A stretch of DNA of 64,000 bases, taken from Dechloromonas sp. H13 (lineage in GTDB: Bacteria; Pseudomonadota; Gammaproteobacteria; Burkholderiales; Rhodocyclaceae). Both the position numbers and the translations under genes were made by a program. Below, in pieces: positions 37,736-47,124 of this stretch. The notes below the pieces were generated by a model that was not told where the DNA came from, made no database searches, and was given only the letters and a program-made list of their open reading frames with translations. Numbering within the stretch: the first letter of the stretch is position 1; each line of letters opens with the position of its first letter. The stretch lies in assembly GCF_009469615.1 (NCBI RefSeq), contig NZ_SSXX01000003.1:1-64000 (forward strand), written 5' to 3'.

Positions 37736-39331
37736 CTATTTGATCTGCGGCTGAACTTCCCAGCTATGGTGCGGCGGGGGCGACGACAGTTCCCATTCCA
37801 GCCCGTCGGCCCCTTCCCAGACCCGGCCGTCGGCCTTGGCGCCGCCGCGCACGCAGGACCAGACGTTCCAGGCGAAGATCAGCTGACTGAAGCCCAGGAT
37901 GAAGGCGCCGACCGTCGAGATGGCGTTGAACTCCGCGAACTGCAGTGCGTAGTCGGGGATGCGCCGTGGCATGCCGGCCAGGCCGAGGAAGAACTGCGGC
38001 ATGAAGGTCAGGTTGAAGGACACGACGGTCAGCCAGAAATGCAGCTTGCCCAGCTTCTCGTTGTACATGTGGCCGGTCCATTTCGGCAGCCAGTAATAAA
38101 CGCCGGTCATCACCCCCATGATGCCGCCGGCGAACAGCGCGTAATGGAAGTGGGCGACGACGAAGTAGCTGTGGTGGTACTGGGCGTCGGCCGCCACGTC
38201 GGCGAGGATCAGCCCGGTCAGCCCGGCGATCCCGAAGAGGACGATGAAGCCGACGGCGAACAGCATCGGCGTCTCGAAGCTCATCGCCCCCTTCCACATG
38301 GTGGCGATCCAGCAGAAAAAGAGTACGGCCAGCGGTAGCGAGATGGCCATGGTGCTGAACATGAAGTAGATCAGCGCCGGCACCGGCATGCCGGCGGTGA
38401 AGAAATGGTGCGCCCATACCACCACCGAGAGCACGCCGATGGCGATGAAGGCATAGACCTGCGCCGTGTAGCCATAGACCGGTTTGTGCGAGAAGGTGGA
38501 CAGCACGTGCGGCATCAGCCCCCACACCGGCAACAGCAGGATATACACCTCGGGGTGCCCGAAGAACCAGAACAGATGCTGGAAGAGAATGGGGTCGCCA
38601 CCGCCGGCTGCATTGAAGAAATGCGTGCCGAAATGGCGGTCGGTGAGCAGCATGGTCACCGCGCCGGCCAGCACCGGCAGCGTGGCGATCAGCAGGAAGG
38701 CGGTGATCAGCCAACCCCAGGCGAAGAGCGGAAGCTTCATCATGGTCATGCCCGGCGCCCGCATGTTGAAGATGGTGACGATGATGTTGATCGAGCCCAT
38801 GATCGACGAGATGCCCAGGATATGCACGGCGAGAATGGCGAAATCGACCCCCATGCCGCCCTGCACCGAGAGCGGCGCGTAGAAGGTCCAGCCGGTGGCG
38901 ATGGCGCCGTCGCCGATGCCGAACAGGGCCAGCGTGAAGGGCAGGGTGAGCAGGATGGCGGCCGGCGGCAGCAGCCAGAAGCCCCAGTTGTTGAGCCGGG
39001 GCAGGGCCATGTCGGGGGCGCCGATCATGAGCGGGATCATCCAGTTGGCGAAGCCGGTGGCGGCCGGCATCAGCGCCGCGAAGATCATCACCAGCGCGTG
39101 CACGCCGATCAGCTGGTTGAAAAACTCCGGCCGCATGAGTTGCAGGCCGGGCTGGAAGAGTTCGGCGCGCACGGCGAGGATCATGATGCCGCCGACGAAG
39201 AACATGACCAGCGCGAACGTCATGTACATCGTGCCGATGTCCTTGTGGTTGGTCGTCGTCAGCCAGCGCAGCAGGCCGGACGGATAGTGTTCGTGGGGTG
39301 CTTCGGCGGGATGGGTAGTGGCAATGCTCAT
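37736..39331 (-). CDS. ctaD: Cytochrome c oxidase subunit I
   Basis: This 531-residue, 12-helix heme-copper oxidase subunit I carries the heme a histidine in IGVHALVMIFAALMP. The CuB/tyrosine site is in WFFGHPEVYILLLPVWG, HH appears in VWAHHFFTAGM, and the heme ligands are in SYFVVAHFHYALFAGG. The proton channel residues appear in GFANWMIPLMIGAPDMALPRLNN. It reduces oxygen using cytochrome c electrons and pumps protons. ATG 39331 has AGGAGG. It lies 10 bases after coxB. Confidence 0.98.
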   Translation of the reverse strand: MSIATTHPAEAPHEHYPSGLLRWLTTTNHKDIGTMYMTFALVMFFVGGIMILAVRAELFQPGLQLMRPEFFNQLIGVHALVMIFAALMPAATGFANWMIPLMIGAPDMALPRLNNWGFWLLPPAAILLTLPFTLALFGIGDGAIATGWTFYAPLSVQGGMGVDFAILAVHILGISSIMGSINIIVTIFNMRAPGMTMMKLPLFAWGWLITAFLLIATLPVLAGAVTMLLTDRHFGTHFFNAAGGGDPILFQHLFWFFGHPEVYILLLPVWGLMPHVLSTFSHKPVYGYTAQVYAFIAIGVLSVVVWAHHFFTAGMPVPALIYFMFSTMAISLPLAVLFFCWIATMWKGAMSFETPMLFAVGFIVLFGIAGLTGLILADVAADAQYHHSYFVVAHFHYALFAGGIMGVMTGVYYWLPKWTGHMYNEKLGKLHFWLTVVSFNLTFMPQFFLGLAGMPRRIPDYALQFAEFNAISTVGAFILGFSQLIFAWNVWSCVRGGAKADGRVWEGADGLEWELSSPPPHHSWEVQPQIK

Positions 39332-39341
39332 GTCCGTCCTC

Positions 39342-40559
39342 CTAGCGCAGGGCCTTGATCTGGGCAGGCTGGATCATGTCGCCCATCTTGTTGCCGAAAC
39401 TGTTGCGTTCGTAGGTGATCACCGCCGCCAGCTCGACATCCGACAGCGAATTGCGGAACGCCTGCATCGCCGTGCCGGCCTTGCCGTTGAACACGCGATC
39501 CACGTGGCCGTCCTTTGCCGCTTTGCCGTTCATGTCGAGCAGCGGCCCGTTGACGATCTTGCTGCCGGCCAGCGCCGGGAAGGCGGGGGGCAGGCCCTGA
39601 CCTTCGTTCTGGTGACAGGCGGCGCACTGCTTCTCGTAGACCGTCTTGCCTTCGGCGATCAATTCATCCTTGCTCCACGTCCGGTCGCTGCTGCCGGCGG
39701 CGGCCTGGGCCTCGGCTTTCCGGGCCTCAAGCCAGGCCAGGTATTCCGCTTCCGGCACGGCGTGCACGACCACCGGCATGAAGCCGTGATCCTTGCCGCA
39801 CAACTCGGCGCACTGGCCGCGATAGATCCCTGGTTTTTCGATGTTGACCCAGGTTTCGCGCAGGAAGCCCGGAATGGTGTCGCGCTTGACGCCGAACTGC
39901 GGTACCCACCAGGTGTGGATGACATCCGTCGACGTCAGCAGGATGCGGACCTTCTTGCCGACCGGGAGAACCACCGGCTTGTCCACTTCCAGCAGGTAGT
40001 GTTCGCCCTTGGCTTCGGCGTTGGCGATCTGGTCGCGCGGCGTCGCCAGTGTGCTGATGAACCTGACACCCGCCTCCGGGTATTCGTACTGCCATTTCCA
40101 CTGCATGCCGGTCACCTTGAGCACCATGTCGGCACGTGTCTTGGTGTCCTCCATCGTGATGATGGCCTTGACTGCGGGAATGCCCATCAGCACGAAGTCG
40201 ATGAAGAGCAGGATGGCGAAGGGAATCAGCACCCACAACCATTGCAGTGCGCTGCGCGGGCCGGTGAAGCTGGCGGCCTGGTGGCCGACGCTCTTCCGGT
40301 GCTTGATCATCGAGTAGATCATGATCGCGAACACCACCACGAACAGGATGGTGATGATAAGCATGAACTCGTTGTGGATGTGGAGGGTTTCCCGCGCGAT
40401 CGGCGTGACCGGTTCCGGGAAATTGAAGTTGTAGGCGGCACCGGCAAGATTGGGGAGCAGCGCCAGGGCGAGACAGCCAAGGGGGTGTCGCAAAATTCTG
40501 CGGAGGAGATTCATCGCCGTGTTTCCGGCGGGTCGACTGTCTGGCGCAGGTCTTTTCAT
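39342..40559 (-). CDS. ctaC: Cytochrome c oxidase subunit II with fused cytochrome c domain
   Basis: This 405-residue protein has a signal peptide (long basic n-region, then GCLALALLPNLAGAA) and two membrane helices (about 65-85 and 105-127). The cupredoxin domain has the CuA ligands in TWWVPQFG and GQCAELCGKDHGFM. A C-terminal cytochrome c domain has CAACHQNEGQG (heme-binding CxxCH) near residue 312. The fusion places it in the caa3-like/ctaC type. ATG 40559 is used because it has a strong GGGGAGG site, although ATG 40514 is also possible. It heads the cox operon. Confidence 0.95.
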   Translation of the reverse strand: MKRPAPDSRPAGNTAMNLLRRILRHPLGCLALALLPNLAGAAYNFNFPEPVTPIARETLHIHNEFMLIITILFVVVFAIMIYSMIKHRKSVGHQAASFTGPRSALQWLWVLIPFAILLFIDFVLMGIPAVKAIITMEDTKTRADMVLKVTGMQWKWQYEYPEAGVRFISTLATPRDQIANAEAKGEHYLLEVDKPVVLPVGKKVRILLTSTDVIHTWWVPQFGVKRDTIPGFLRETWVNIEKPGIYRGQCAELCGKDHGFMPVVVHAVPEAEYLAWLEARKAEAQAAAGSSDRTWSKDELIAEGKTVYEKQCAACHQNEGQGLPPAFPALAGSKIVNGPLLDMNGKAAKDGHVDRVFNGKAGTAMQAFRNSLSDVELAAVITYERNSFGNKMGDMIQPAQIKALR

Positions 40560-40635
40560 CCCGTTCCCTCCCCTTGTGAGAACTGATCTTTGCCATCAGA
40601 ATCGGTCGTCCGGAAATAGTTCAGAAAATTTCGCG

Positions 40636-41220
40636 ATGGATCGCCGCCTGTTTCTCGCGTATTCCTGCTGGCTGCTGCTGGCCTCCTGCGAGCGGCCGCC
40701 GGTCGCGTTCCGCAACACCGACCTGACCGGCGCCACCTTCGCCACTGAACTGGAACTGAGCGACCACAACGGGCAGCGGCGCGCGCTTGCGAATTTTCGC
40801 GGCCGCGTGGTGATCCTGTTCTTCGGCTATACGTCGTGTCCCGATATCTGCCCGACGATGCTGGCGCGCCTGGCGGCGGTGATGAAAGCGCTGGGGCCGG
40901 CGGCGGATAAGGTGCAGGTGTTGTTCGTCACGCTCGATCCGGAGCGCGACAGCGCGGCGCGCCTGAAGGATTTCGTCCCTTGGTTCCACCAGTCGTTTCT
41001 CGGCCTGCGCGGCGATGCCGACGAAACCCGGAAGGTGACCGAGGCGTTCCGCATCTTCAGCGCCCGCAAAACTGTCGACAGCGACCTCGGCTACGTGCTC
41101 GACCACTCGGCCGGTGCCTATATATACGATCCGGCCGGGCGCCTGCGCCTTTACGTCAGGGATACCGCCAGCGTCGACGACATCGTCGCCGACGTCGGCC
41201 AGTTGCTGGCCGGGCGTTGA
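40636..41220 (+). CDS. SCO family copper chaperone lipoprotein
   Basis: This 194-residue protein has a lipobox-like LLASC (C18) and a thioredoxin fold with FFGYTSCPDICPTML (C68 and C72, the Cu-binding CxxxC). The conserved histidine is in VLDHSAGAYIYDPAGRLRLY. It delivers copper to the CuA site of subunit II. It is transcribed divergently from the cox operon, 76 bases away. ATG 40636 is preferred because the lipoprotein signal starts there. Confidence 0.93.
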   Translation: MDRRLFLAYSCWLLLASCERPPVAFRNTDLTGATFATELELSDHNGQRRALANFRGRVVILFFGYTSCPDICPTMLARLAAVMKALGPAADKVQVLFVTLDPERDSAARLKDFVPWFHQSFLGLRGDADETRKVTEAFRIFSARKTVDSDLGYVLDHSAGAYIYDPAGRLRLYVRDTASVDDIVADVGQLLAGR

Positions 41221-41230
41221 GCGTGCCGAA

Positions 41231-41857
41231 TCAGGACGGCTTCTGTTGCCCGAAGGCGGGCAGGGTGATGTGGAAGCGCATGGCCAGCAGGCGCAGGCCG
41301 AGCACGATGGCCATGCCGGCCCAGGCCGCGGCGACCGGCGGGATGCCGATTTCCTGCAGGCCGATCAGCGACAGCGCACCGATCCAGGCCGCTGTCGCGT
41401 AAAGCTCCCCCTGCAGGAAGACAAGCGGCACGTCGTTGCACAGGATGTCGCGCAGGACGCCGCCGACCACGCCGGTGATGACGCCCATCAGGCTGGCGGC
41501 CAGCCACGGCACATGCCATTGCAGGGCGATCTGGGTGCCGAGAATGGTGAATAGCGCCAGCCCGATGGCATCCGGGATCAGGAACAGCTTCGGCGGCACC
41601 GGCAGCGAGCGGGCGACGAAAAACGTGGCGAGGCCGGCGCCCAGCGCCGTCATCAGATAGGCCTGGTCGACCACCCAGAAGATGTTGCGGTCGAGCAGCA
41701 GGTCGCGGATGGTGCCGCCGCCCAGCGCCGTCGCCACGCCGACCAGCAGGGCGCCGATCAGGTCCATCTGCTTGCGGCCGGAATCGAGGACGCCGGTCAG
41801 TGCGTTGACCGCCACCGCGGCCATGCCGACCCAGTAGAGCAGGGTGTCGATGCTCAC
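41231..41857 (-). CDS. TRIC-type/UPF0126 cation channel membrane protein
   Basis: This 208-residue protein has about seven membrane helices arranged as an internal repeat. The repeat signatures are ATALGGGTIRDLLLDRN and TGVVGGVLRDILCNDVPL, as in the YadS/YicG (UPF0126) family related to TRIC channels. It is likely a homotrimeric monovalent cation channel. It starts one base after the smpB stop, so it is probably in the same operon, and converges on the SCO gene. Confidence 0.9.
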   Translation of the reverse strand: MSIDTLLYWVGMAAVAVNALTGVLDSGRKQMDLIGALLVGVATALGGGTIRDLLLDRNIFWVVDQAYLMTALGAGLATFFVARSLPVPPKLFLIPDAIGLALFTILGTQIALQWHVPWLAASLMGVITGVVGGVLRDILCNDVPLVFLQGELYATAAWIGALSLIGLQEIGIPPVAAAWAGMAIVLGLRLLAMRFHITLPAFGQQKPS

Positions 41858-41858
41858 C

Positions 41859-42308
41859 TCAGTGCAGACGTTCCTTCATCGCGCGCTGGGCTTCGCGCTT
41901 CGCATCCTTCTCCTGCGCGTCGCTGCGCTTGTCGTGCTGCTTCTTGCCCTTGGCCAGGCCGACCTCGAGCTTGATGCGGCCGCGCGTGTAATGCAGGTCG
42001 AGCGGGACGAGGGTGTAGCCGGCGCGTTCCACCTTGCCGATCAGCTTCATGATCTCCCGGTCGTGCAGCAAAAGCTTGCGGGTACGGGTCGGGTCGGGGT
42101 TGACGTGGGTCGAGGCGGTCGCCAGCGGAGTGATGTGCATGCCGATCAGGAATATCTCACCATTCCGGATGATGACGTAGGATTCCTTGATGTTCATCCG
42201 GCCGGCGCGGATGGCCTTGACCTCCCATCCTTCGAGGGCAATGCCAGCCTCGTACTTCTCCTCGACGGAGAAGTCGTGAAAGGCTTTTTTGTTGACCGTG
42301 ATGCTCAT
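41859..42308 (-). CDS. smpB: SsrA-binding protein SmpB
   Basis: This 149-residue tmRNA partner has [43 protein letters not shown], the strand with [47 protein letters not shown] and a basic tail. It carries tmRNA to stalled ribosomes for trans-translation. ATG 42308 gives the standard N-terminus. It is transcribed divergently from ratA, as in many proteobacteria. Confidence 0.97.
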   Translation of the reverse strand: MSITVNKKAFHDFSVEEKYEAGIALEGWEVKAIRAGRMNIKESYVIIRNGEIFLIGMHITPLATASTHVNPDPTRTRKLLLHDREIMKLIGKVERAGYTLVPLDLHYTRGRIKLEVGLAKGKKQHDKRSDAQEKDAKREAQRAMKERLH

Positions 42309-42367
42309 GCCGCCGGGTGATCCTTTAAAATCGCGCATTCTACAGGATTCAGGAACCCTCTCGACGC

Positions 42368-42811
42368 ATGGCACTGGTCGAAAAATCCGTACTGATCGGG
42401 CAATCCGCCGGACGCATGTTCGAGCTGGTGGATCGTTGCGAGGACTACCCGGCCTTCCTGCCGTGGTGCAGCCAGACCGAGGTCAAGTATCGCGATGCGC
42501 AACGCACGGTGGCGACGCTGCACATCAACTATCACAGCGTCAAATCCTGCTTCACCACCGAGAACGACAAGGAATTTCCCGGCGCCATGAAGATTCTCCT
42601 GGTCGATGGACCTTTCCGTCGTCTCGAAGGCTCCTGGCATTTCCGGGCGCTGGCCGAGCATGCGTGCAAGATCGAGTTCCAGCTGCACTACGAGTTTTCC
42701 AGCAAGGTTTTCGAGAAGGTCATCGGTCCGGTCTTCAGCCACATCGCGAATACCTTCGTCGATGCCTTCGTGCGCCGTGCCGCGCAGGTCTATGGAGAAA
42801 GCAATGGCTGA
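42368..42811 (+). CDS. ratA: RatA/Coq10-like START-domain protein
   Basis: This 147-residue protein has the polyketide cyclase/START fold with [27 protein letters not shown] and [25 protein letters not shown]. The E. coli protein was described as an inhibitor of 70S ribosome association, while homologues such as Coq10 bind ubiquinone. Both roles are known for the family; the present role is unresolved. It overlaps ratB by 8 bases and is divergent from smpB. Confidence 0.92.
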   Translation: MALVEKSVLIGQSAGRMFELVDRCEDYPAFLPWCSQTEVKYRDAQRTVATLHINYHSVKSCFTTENDKEFPGAMKILLVDGPFRRLEGSWHFRALAEHACKIEFQLHYEFSSKVFEKVIGPVFSHIANTFVDAFVRRAAQVYGESNG

Positions 42812-43130
42812 AATGCTGAATGTCGAAGTCTGCTACGCCCTGCCCGAGAAGCAGCTGCTGGTTCCCGTCAAGCTGCCGGCTGGCGCGACCCTGCAGCAAG
42901 CCCTGGAGGCCTCGGGCATTCTTGAGAAGCATCGGGAAATCGATCTCAAGAAGAACAAGTTCGGCATCTTCGCCAAGCTGTCCAAGCTCGACAGCCCGCT
43001 GCGCGAAGGCGATCGCGTCGAAATCTACCGGCCGCTGATCGCCGATCCCAAGGAAGTGCGCAAGCAGCGCGCGGCCGAGGGCAAGGTCATGAAAAAAGGC
43101 GCCGGCGATGCCGACGCCTCCGAGGCGTAG
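42804..43130 (+). CDS. ratB: RnfH family ubiquitin-fold protein (RatB)
   Basis: This 108-residue protein has a beta-grasp fold typical of RnfH/UPF0125. It shows NVEVCYALPEKQLLVPVKLP, GATLQQALEASGIL, KKNKFGIFAKLSKLDSPLREGDRVEIYRPL and a lysine-rich tail. Its function is not established. It follows ratA with an 8-base overlap, the usual arrangement. Confidence 0.92.
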   Translation: MAEMLNVEVCYALPEKQLLVPVKLPAGATLQQALEASGILEKHREIDLKKNKFGIFAKLSKLDSPLREGDRVEIYRPLIADPKEVRKQRAAEGKVMKKGAGDADASEA

Positions 43131-43149
43131 AAAGGGTCGCCCTTTATTA
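43131..43149. terminator. Short hairpin between convergent ratB and DUF4124 gene
   Basis: AAAGGG (43131-43136) pairs with CCCTTT (43140-43145) around TCG, followed by ATTA. It begins just after the ratB stop. The stem is short, so termination strength is uncertain; it could work in both directions. Confidence 0.4.
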
Positions 43150-43626
43150 CTTGCAGGACTCGGCGATCACCTGCCGGGCGCGTTCCATCTCCTGTTCCTT
43201 GACTTCGCCCTCGACGAACACCTCGCCGCCCTTGCCGTCGGGCACGACCATCCGGTGGTTGCCCGATTCGAGGATCGCCAATTGCTGGCGCGCGCGTTCG
43301 CAGGCTTCCCGCTTCTGGGCCGTGGCGGCGGCATCCTTGGCCTCGCGCTCGCTCCGTTCACGGGCTTCCTGCTGACGCTTCCTGAAATCCATTTCCCTTT
43401 CCGCGGTCGTCCGCGGCGCGCTTTCCTGCGCCGCGCCGCTTGCGGCCGCTGGTGCCGGCGCGGGCGAGGTGTCCATCTTGCGCACTTCGCGAATGCCGGG
43501 CGGGGGCGGCCGGTCGGAAATCACCAGTCGGCCGTTGCTGTCGCGCCACTGGTAGGTCTGGGCATGGCTGGTCACGACGGTTGCGGTCAACGCGATTCCG
43601 AGGGCAAAAACCAAGGCGTTTTTCAT
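43147..43626 (-). CDS. DUF4124 domain periplasmic protein
   Basis: This 159-residue protein has a signal peptide ([22 protein letters not shown]) followed by the DUF4124 motif [22 protein letters not shown] charged, predicted coiled-coil segment (about 70-115) and a C-terminal Cys pair region (REACERAR and AESCK) follow. DUF4124 proteins are common secreted proteins of unknown function in betaproteobacteria. An ATG 6 bases upstream (43632) is equally possible. It is divergent from guaB and shares its promoter region. Confidence 0.82.
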   Translation of the reverse strand: MKNALVFALGIALTATVVTSHAQTYQWRDSNGRLVISDRPPPPGIREVRKMDTSPAPAPAAASGAAQESAPRTTAEREMDFRKRQQEARERSEREAKDAAATAQKREACERARQQLAILESGNHRMVVPDGKGGEVFVEGEVKEQEMERARQVIAESCK

Positions 43627-43654
43627 GGTCATCCAGAGTTTTGTTCGATTTCTG

Positions 43655-43660
43655 TATAAT
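43655..43660 (+). promoter_or_regulatory. Probable -10 element of guaB
   Basis: A perfect TATAAT lies 28 bases before the guaB ATG in an AT-rich stretch. The -35 region is weak, as expected for a promoter under regulation. It overlaps the 5' side of the divergent DUF4124 gene. Confidence 0.55.
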
Positions 43661-43688
43661 ACGTTTTTGTGACCTTGGATCAAAGGCC

Positions 43689-45152
43689 ATGCGCATTCTG
43701 CAAAAAGCCCTAACTTTTGACGACGTCCTGCTCGTCCCCGCCCATTCCCAGATTTTGCCGCGCGATGTCAGTCTGTCCACCCGGCTGACGCGCAACATCA
43801 CCCTGAACCTGCCGCTGCTCTCCGCGGCAATGGATACCGTGACGGAAGGCCGTCTCGCCATCGCACTGGCCCAGGAAGGCGGCATCGGCATCATCCACAA
43901 GAACCTGTCGCCGAAGCAGCAGGCCGCCGAAGTGGCCAAGGTCAAGCGTTTCGAGTCCGGCATCCTGAAGGACCCGATCACGGTTTCGCCGTCGATGACG
44001 GTGCGTGACGTGATCGAGATCACCCGCCAGTACAAGATTTCCGGCCTGCCGGTGATCGACAGGGCGGGCAAGGTCGTCGGCATCGTCACCAACCGCGACC
44101 TGCGCTTCGAAACCAATCTCGACCAGCCGGTCAAGGCCATCATGACGCCGCGCAAGCGCCTGGTGACTGTGAAGGAGGGCGCCAGCGTCGAGGATGCCCA
44201 GGAACTGATCCGCAAGCACCGCCTGGAGCGCGTGCTGGTTGTCGACGATGACTTCCGCATGCGCGGCCTGATCACCGTCAAGGATATTCTCAAATCGACC
44301 GAGCACCCGCTGGCGAACAAGGACGCTTCAGGTCGCCTGCGTGCCGGCGCCGCGGTCGGCGTCGGCGCGGGAACCGAGGAGCGCGTCGCCTTGCTGGCCG
44401 AGGCCGGCGTCGACGTCATCGTCGTCGATACGGCGCATGGCCACTCGCAGGGCGTCCTCGACCGCGTCAACTGGGTCAAGAAGAATTTTCCGCAGATCGA
44501 AGTCATCGGCGGCAACATCGCGACGCCCGATGCGGCCCGCGCACTGGTCGACAGTGGCGCCGACGCGGTCAAGGTCGGCATCGGCCCCGGTTCCATCTGC
44601 ACCACGCGTATCGTCGCCGGCGTCGGCGTGCCGCAGATCACGGCCATCCAGAACGTTTCCGAATCCCTCAAGGGCAGCGGCGTGCCGATGATCGCCGACG
44701 GCGGCATCCGCTACTCCGGCGACATTGCCAAGGCGATCGCCGCCGGTGCCGACACCGTCATGCTCGGCGGCCTGTTCGCCGGTACCGAGGAAGCGCCGGG
44801 CGAAGTCGAACTGTTCCAGGGGCGCTCCTACAAGTCGTACCGCGGCATGGGGTCGCTCGGCGCCATGCAGGCGGGGTCGTCCGACCGTTATTTCCAGGAA
44901 GCCACGGCCAATGTCGACAAGTTCGTTCCGGAAGGCATCGAGGGGCGGGTTCCCTACAAGGGCTCGGTGCTGGCCGTGATTCACCAGTTGATGGGCGGCG
45001 TGCGCTCCTCGATGGGCTACCTGGGCTGTGCGACGATCGCCGAAATGCACGAGCGCGCCACTTTCGTGGAGATTACGTCAGCCGGCGTGCGCGAATCGCA
45101 CGTTCATGACGTTCAGATCACCAAGGAAGCGCCGAACTACCACGTCGAATAA
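43689..45152 (+). CDS. guaB: IMP dehydrogenase
   Basis: This 487-residue enzyme has the catalytic barrel interrupted by two CBS domains (about residues 90-200, with [20 protein letters not shown] and GLITVKDIL). The active-site loop [12 protein letters not shown] holds the nucleophilic cysteine. [22 protein letters not shown] and [10 protein letters not shown] are also present. It makes XMP from IMP, the first step to GMP. ATG 43689 gives the standard start ([17 protein letters not shown]). It is followed by a small gene and guaA. Confidence 0.98.
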   Translation: MRILQKALTFDDVLLVPAHSQILPRDVSLSTRLTRNITLNLPLLSAAMDTVTEGRLAIALAQEGGIGIIHKNLSPKQQAAEVAKVKRFESGILKDPITVSPSMTVRDVIEITRQYKISGLPVIDRAGKVVGIVTNRDLRFETNLDQPVKAIMTPRKRLVTVKEGASVEDAQELIRKHRLERVLVVDDDFRMRGLITVKDILKSTEHPLANKDASGRLRAGAAVGVGAGTEERVALLAEAGVDVIVVDTAHGHSQGVLDRVNWVKKNFPQIEVIGGNIATPDAARALVDSGADAVKVGIGPGSICTTRIVAGVGVPQITAIQNVSESLKGSGVPMIADGGIRYSGDIAKAIAAGADTVMLGGLFAGTEEAPGEVELFQGRSYKSYRGMGSLGAMQAGSSDRYFQEATANVDKFVPEGIEGRVPYKGSVLAVIHQLMGGVRSSMGYLGCATIAEMHERATFVEITSAGVRESHVHDVQITKEAPNYHVE

Positions 45153-45156
45153 CGCG

Positions 45157-45279
45157 ATGAGCAAGTGGCCAATCTGGCTCAAGGTGCTCGTCGTTGTCGT
45201 CGGCATCGGCGGTGTCATCGCCTTTTCCCAGCTGCTGCTCTATCTCGACCGGATGGGCGCCAGCAAGTTCGATCTCTGA
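45157..45279 (+). CDS. Small one-helix membrane peptide between guaB and guaA
   Basis: This 40-residue peptide has a basic start (MSKWPIWLK), one membrane helix (about residues 8-29) and a short polar tail ending GASKFDL. It starts 4 bases after the guaB stop, suggesting coupled translation. I do not recognise the family. Its location inside the guanine biosynthesis operon, before an internal terminator, is notable. Confidence 0.6.
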   Translation: MSKWPIWLKVLVVVVGIGGVIAFSQLLLYLDRMGASKFDL

Positions 45280-45282
45280 CAG

Positions 45283-45307
45283 GTGCCGGATTTTCCGGCA
45301 CTTTTTT
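45283..45307 (+). terminator. Intrinsic terminator between guaB and guaA
   Basis: GTGCCGG (45283-45289) pairs with CCGGCAC (45295-45301) around ATTTT, followed by six Ts. It lies 30 bases before the guaA start, so it either ends the guaB transcript or acts as a partial internal terminator. Confidence 0.8.
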
Positions 45308-45336
45308 CTTTTATCGCTGAACCGGTACATTCCACC

Positions 45337-46902
45337 ATGTCCCACCAGAAAATCCTCATTCTCGATTTCGGTTCCCAGGTCACCCAGCTGATCGCCCGCC
45401 GCGTCCGCGAGCAGCAGGTCTATTGCGAACTGCACCCGTTCGACGTTTCCGACGACTTCATCCGCGACTTCAAGCCGAATGGCATCATCCTCTCGGGCGG
45501 CCCGAATTCGGTCTACGAGTCGCTCGACTGGAAGGCGCCGCCGGCGGTGTTCGAACTGGGCGTCCCGGTGCTCGGCATCTGCTACGGCATGCAGACCATG
45601 GCGCAGCAGCTGGGCGGCAAGGTCGAAAGTTCGGGCAAGCGCGAGTTCGGTTTCGCCGAGGTGCGGGCCCGCGGCCATTCCCGGCTGTTCAAGGGCATCC
45701 AGGACCGGACCAACGCTGAAGGCCACGGCCTGCTCGAAGTGTGGATGAGCCACGGCGACAAGGTCACCGAACTGCCGGCCGGCTTCAAGGTCATCGGCAG
45801 CAGCGAATCCTGCCCGGTGGCGGCGATGGCCGACGAGGCGCGCGGCTTCTACGCCGTCCAGTTCCACCCGGAGGTGACCCACACCATCCAGGGCAAGGCG
45901 ATGATCGCCCGCTTCGTGCACGAAATCTGTGGTTGCGGCCACGACTGGAACATGCCGGACTACGTTAACGAGGCGATCGCCAGGGTGCGTGCCCAGGTCG
46001 GCAGCGACGAGGTCATCCTCGGCCTGTCGGGCGGCGTCGATTCCTCGGTCGTCGCGGCGCTGCTGCACAAGGCGATCGGCGAGCAGCTGACCTGCGTCTT
46101 CGTCGACAACGGCCTGTTGCGCCTCAACGAGGGCGAGCAGGTCATGCAGACCTTCGCCCGCAACCTAGGCGTCAGGGTCGTCCATGTCGATGCCAGCGAG
46201 CAGTTCATGGGCCATCTGAAGGGCGTTTCCGACCCGGAAGCCAAGCGCAAGATCATCGGCCGCGAATTCGTCGAGGTCTTCCAGGCCGAGGCGGCCAGAT
46301 TGCCCAACGCCAGGTGGCTGGCGCAAGGAACAATTTACCCGGATGTCATCGAGTCGGCCGGCGCCAAGACCGGCAAGGCGCACGCGATCAAGAGCCACCA
46401 CAACGTCGGCGGTCTGCCGGAAACGCTGAGCCTGAAGCTGCTCGAACCGCTGCGCGAGCTGTTCAAGGACGAAGTCCGCGAGCTCGGCATCGCCCTCGGC
46501 CTGCCGCACGAAATGGTCTATCGCCATCCCTTCCCTGGTCCCGGCCTCGGGGTGCGCATCCTCGGCGAGGTGAAGAAGGAATATGCCGACCTGCTGCGCC
46601 GCGCCGACGCCATCTTCATCGACGAACTGCGCGCGGCCGACTGGTACGACAAGACCAGCCAGGCCTTCGCCGTCTTCCTGCCGGTCCGTAGCGTCGGCGT
46701 GATGGGCGACGGCCGCACCTACGAATTCGTGGTCGCCCTGCGCGCCGTGCAGACCCAGGATTTCATGACCGCGCACTGGGCCGAGCTGCCGCACAGCCTG
46801 CTCGGCAAGGTGTCGAACCGCATCATCAACGAGGTGCGCGGCATCAACCGGGTGGTCTACGACATTTCCGGCAAGCCGCCGGCGACCATCGAGTGGGAAT
46901 AA
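45337..46902 (+). CDS. guaA: GMP synthase (glutamine-hydrolysing)
   Basis: This 521-residue enzyme has an N-terminal glutamine amidotransferase domain ([10 protein letters not shown] with the nucleophile, and QFHPEVTHT). An ATP pyrophosphatase domain ([15 protein letters not shown]) and the C-terminal dimerisation domain ([36 protein letters not shown]) follow. It makes GMP from XMP. The C-terminus is intact and normal, so the adjacent mobile element has not damaged it. The 3' end of guaA is a known integration site for genomic islands. Confidence 0.98.
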   Translation: MSHQKILILDFGSQVTQLIARRVREQQVYCELHPFDVSDDFIRDFKPNGIILSGGPNSVYESLDWKAPPAVFELGVPVLGICYGMQTMAQQLGGKVESSGKREFGFAEVRARGHSRLFKGIQDRTNAEGHGLLEVWMSHGDKVTELPAGFKVIGSSESCPVAAMADEARGFYAVQFHPEVTHTIQGKAMIARFVHEICGCGHDWNMPDYVNEAIARVRAQVGSDEVILGLSGGVDSSVVAALLHKAIGEQLTCVFVDNGLLRLNEGEQVMQTFARNLGVRVVHVDASEQFMGHLKGVSDPEAKRKIIGREFVEVFQAEAARLPNARWLAQGTIYPDVIESAGAKTGKAHAIKSHHNVGGLPETLSLKLLEPLRELFKDEVRELGIALGLPHEMVYRHPFPGPGLGVRILGEVKKEYADLLRRADAIFIDELRAADWYDKTSQAFAVFLPVRSVGVMGDGRTYEFVVALRAVQTQDFMTAHWAELPHSLLGKVSNRIINEVRGINRVVYDISGKPPATIEWE

Positions 46903-46920
46903 AATATCATCCTTTCAAGT

Positions 46921-46996
46921 CGTCTCACGCCGTCCGGATTTTCTGCAATTTACCCGCTATAACAACCAGTTAGCGTCTCATGGCGTCTCACGCCGT
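46921..46996 (+). repeat. CGTCTCA direct repeats (probable recombinase arm sites)
   Basis: The 13-mer CGTCTCACGCCGT occurs at 46921-46933 and 46984-46996, and its first 7 bases also occur at 46974-46980. Short direct repeats next to an integrase gene and beside the insertion point are typical arm-type binding sites of tyrosine recombinases. Confidence 0.6.
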
Positions 46997-47029
46997 TCTA
47001 GTAAAGCCCGACTAAAGTGTCGGTATTGC

Positions 47030-47107
47030 TGACGGTATCGAGATCTGGTCCTTGAACGACCCAAGTTGATACCGTCAACTGCGTTGACGGTATCGGTTGA
47101 CGGTATC
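47030..47107. repeat. Four copies of the 11-base motif TTGACGGTATC before the integrase
   Basis: Copies lie at 47030-47039 (lacking the first T), 47068-47078 (inverted), 47084-47094 and 47097-47107, with a degenerate one at 47018-47027. The inverted copy and the next one form an 11-bp stem with a 5-base loop (47079-47083). They sit just upstream of the integrase start, so they could be operator or excisionase sites that regulate int and direct excision. Confidence 0.75.
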
Positions 47108-47124
47108 AGTTTACGGAGGATCAG

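Larger units (their letters stand above)
46895..47124. other. Putative left attachment region (attL) of the integrative element
   Basis: This AT-richer stretch runs from the guaA stop to the integrase start. It contains a 13-base direct repeat (CGTCTCACGCCGT at 46921-46933 and 46984-46996) and a third partial copy (GCGTCTCA at 46973-46980). A cluster of 11-base TTGACGGTATC sites follows. The exact crossover core is not visible without the other end; by analogy with other guaA-targeting elements it should lie at or just after the guaA 3' end. Confidence 0.55.

Noticed and set aside
46921..46996. CRISPR-like array near guaA
   Set aside because: Only two full copies of a 13-base repeat with one spacer and no cas genes. 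A recombinase binding site explains it better.
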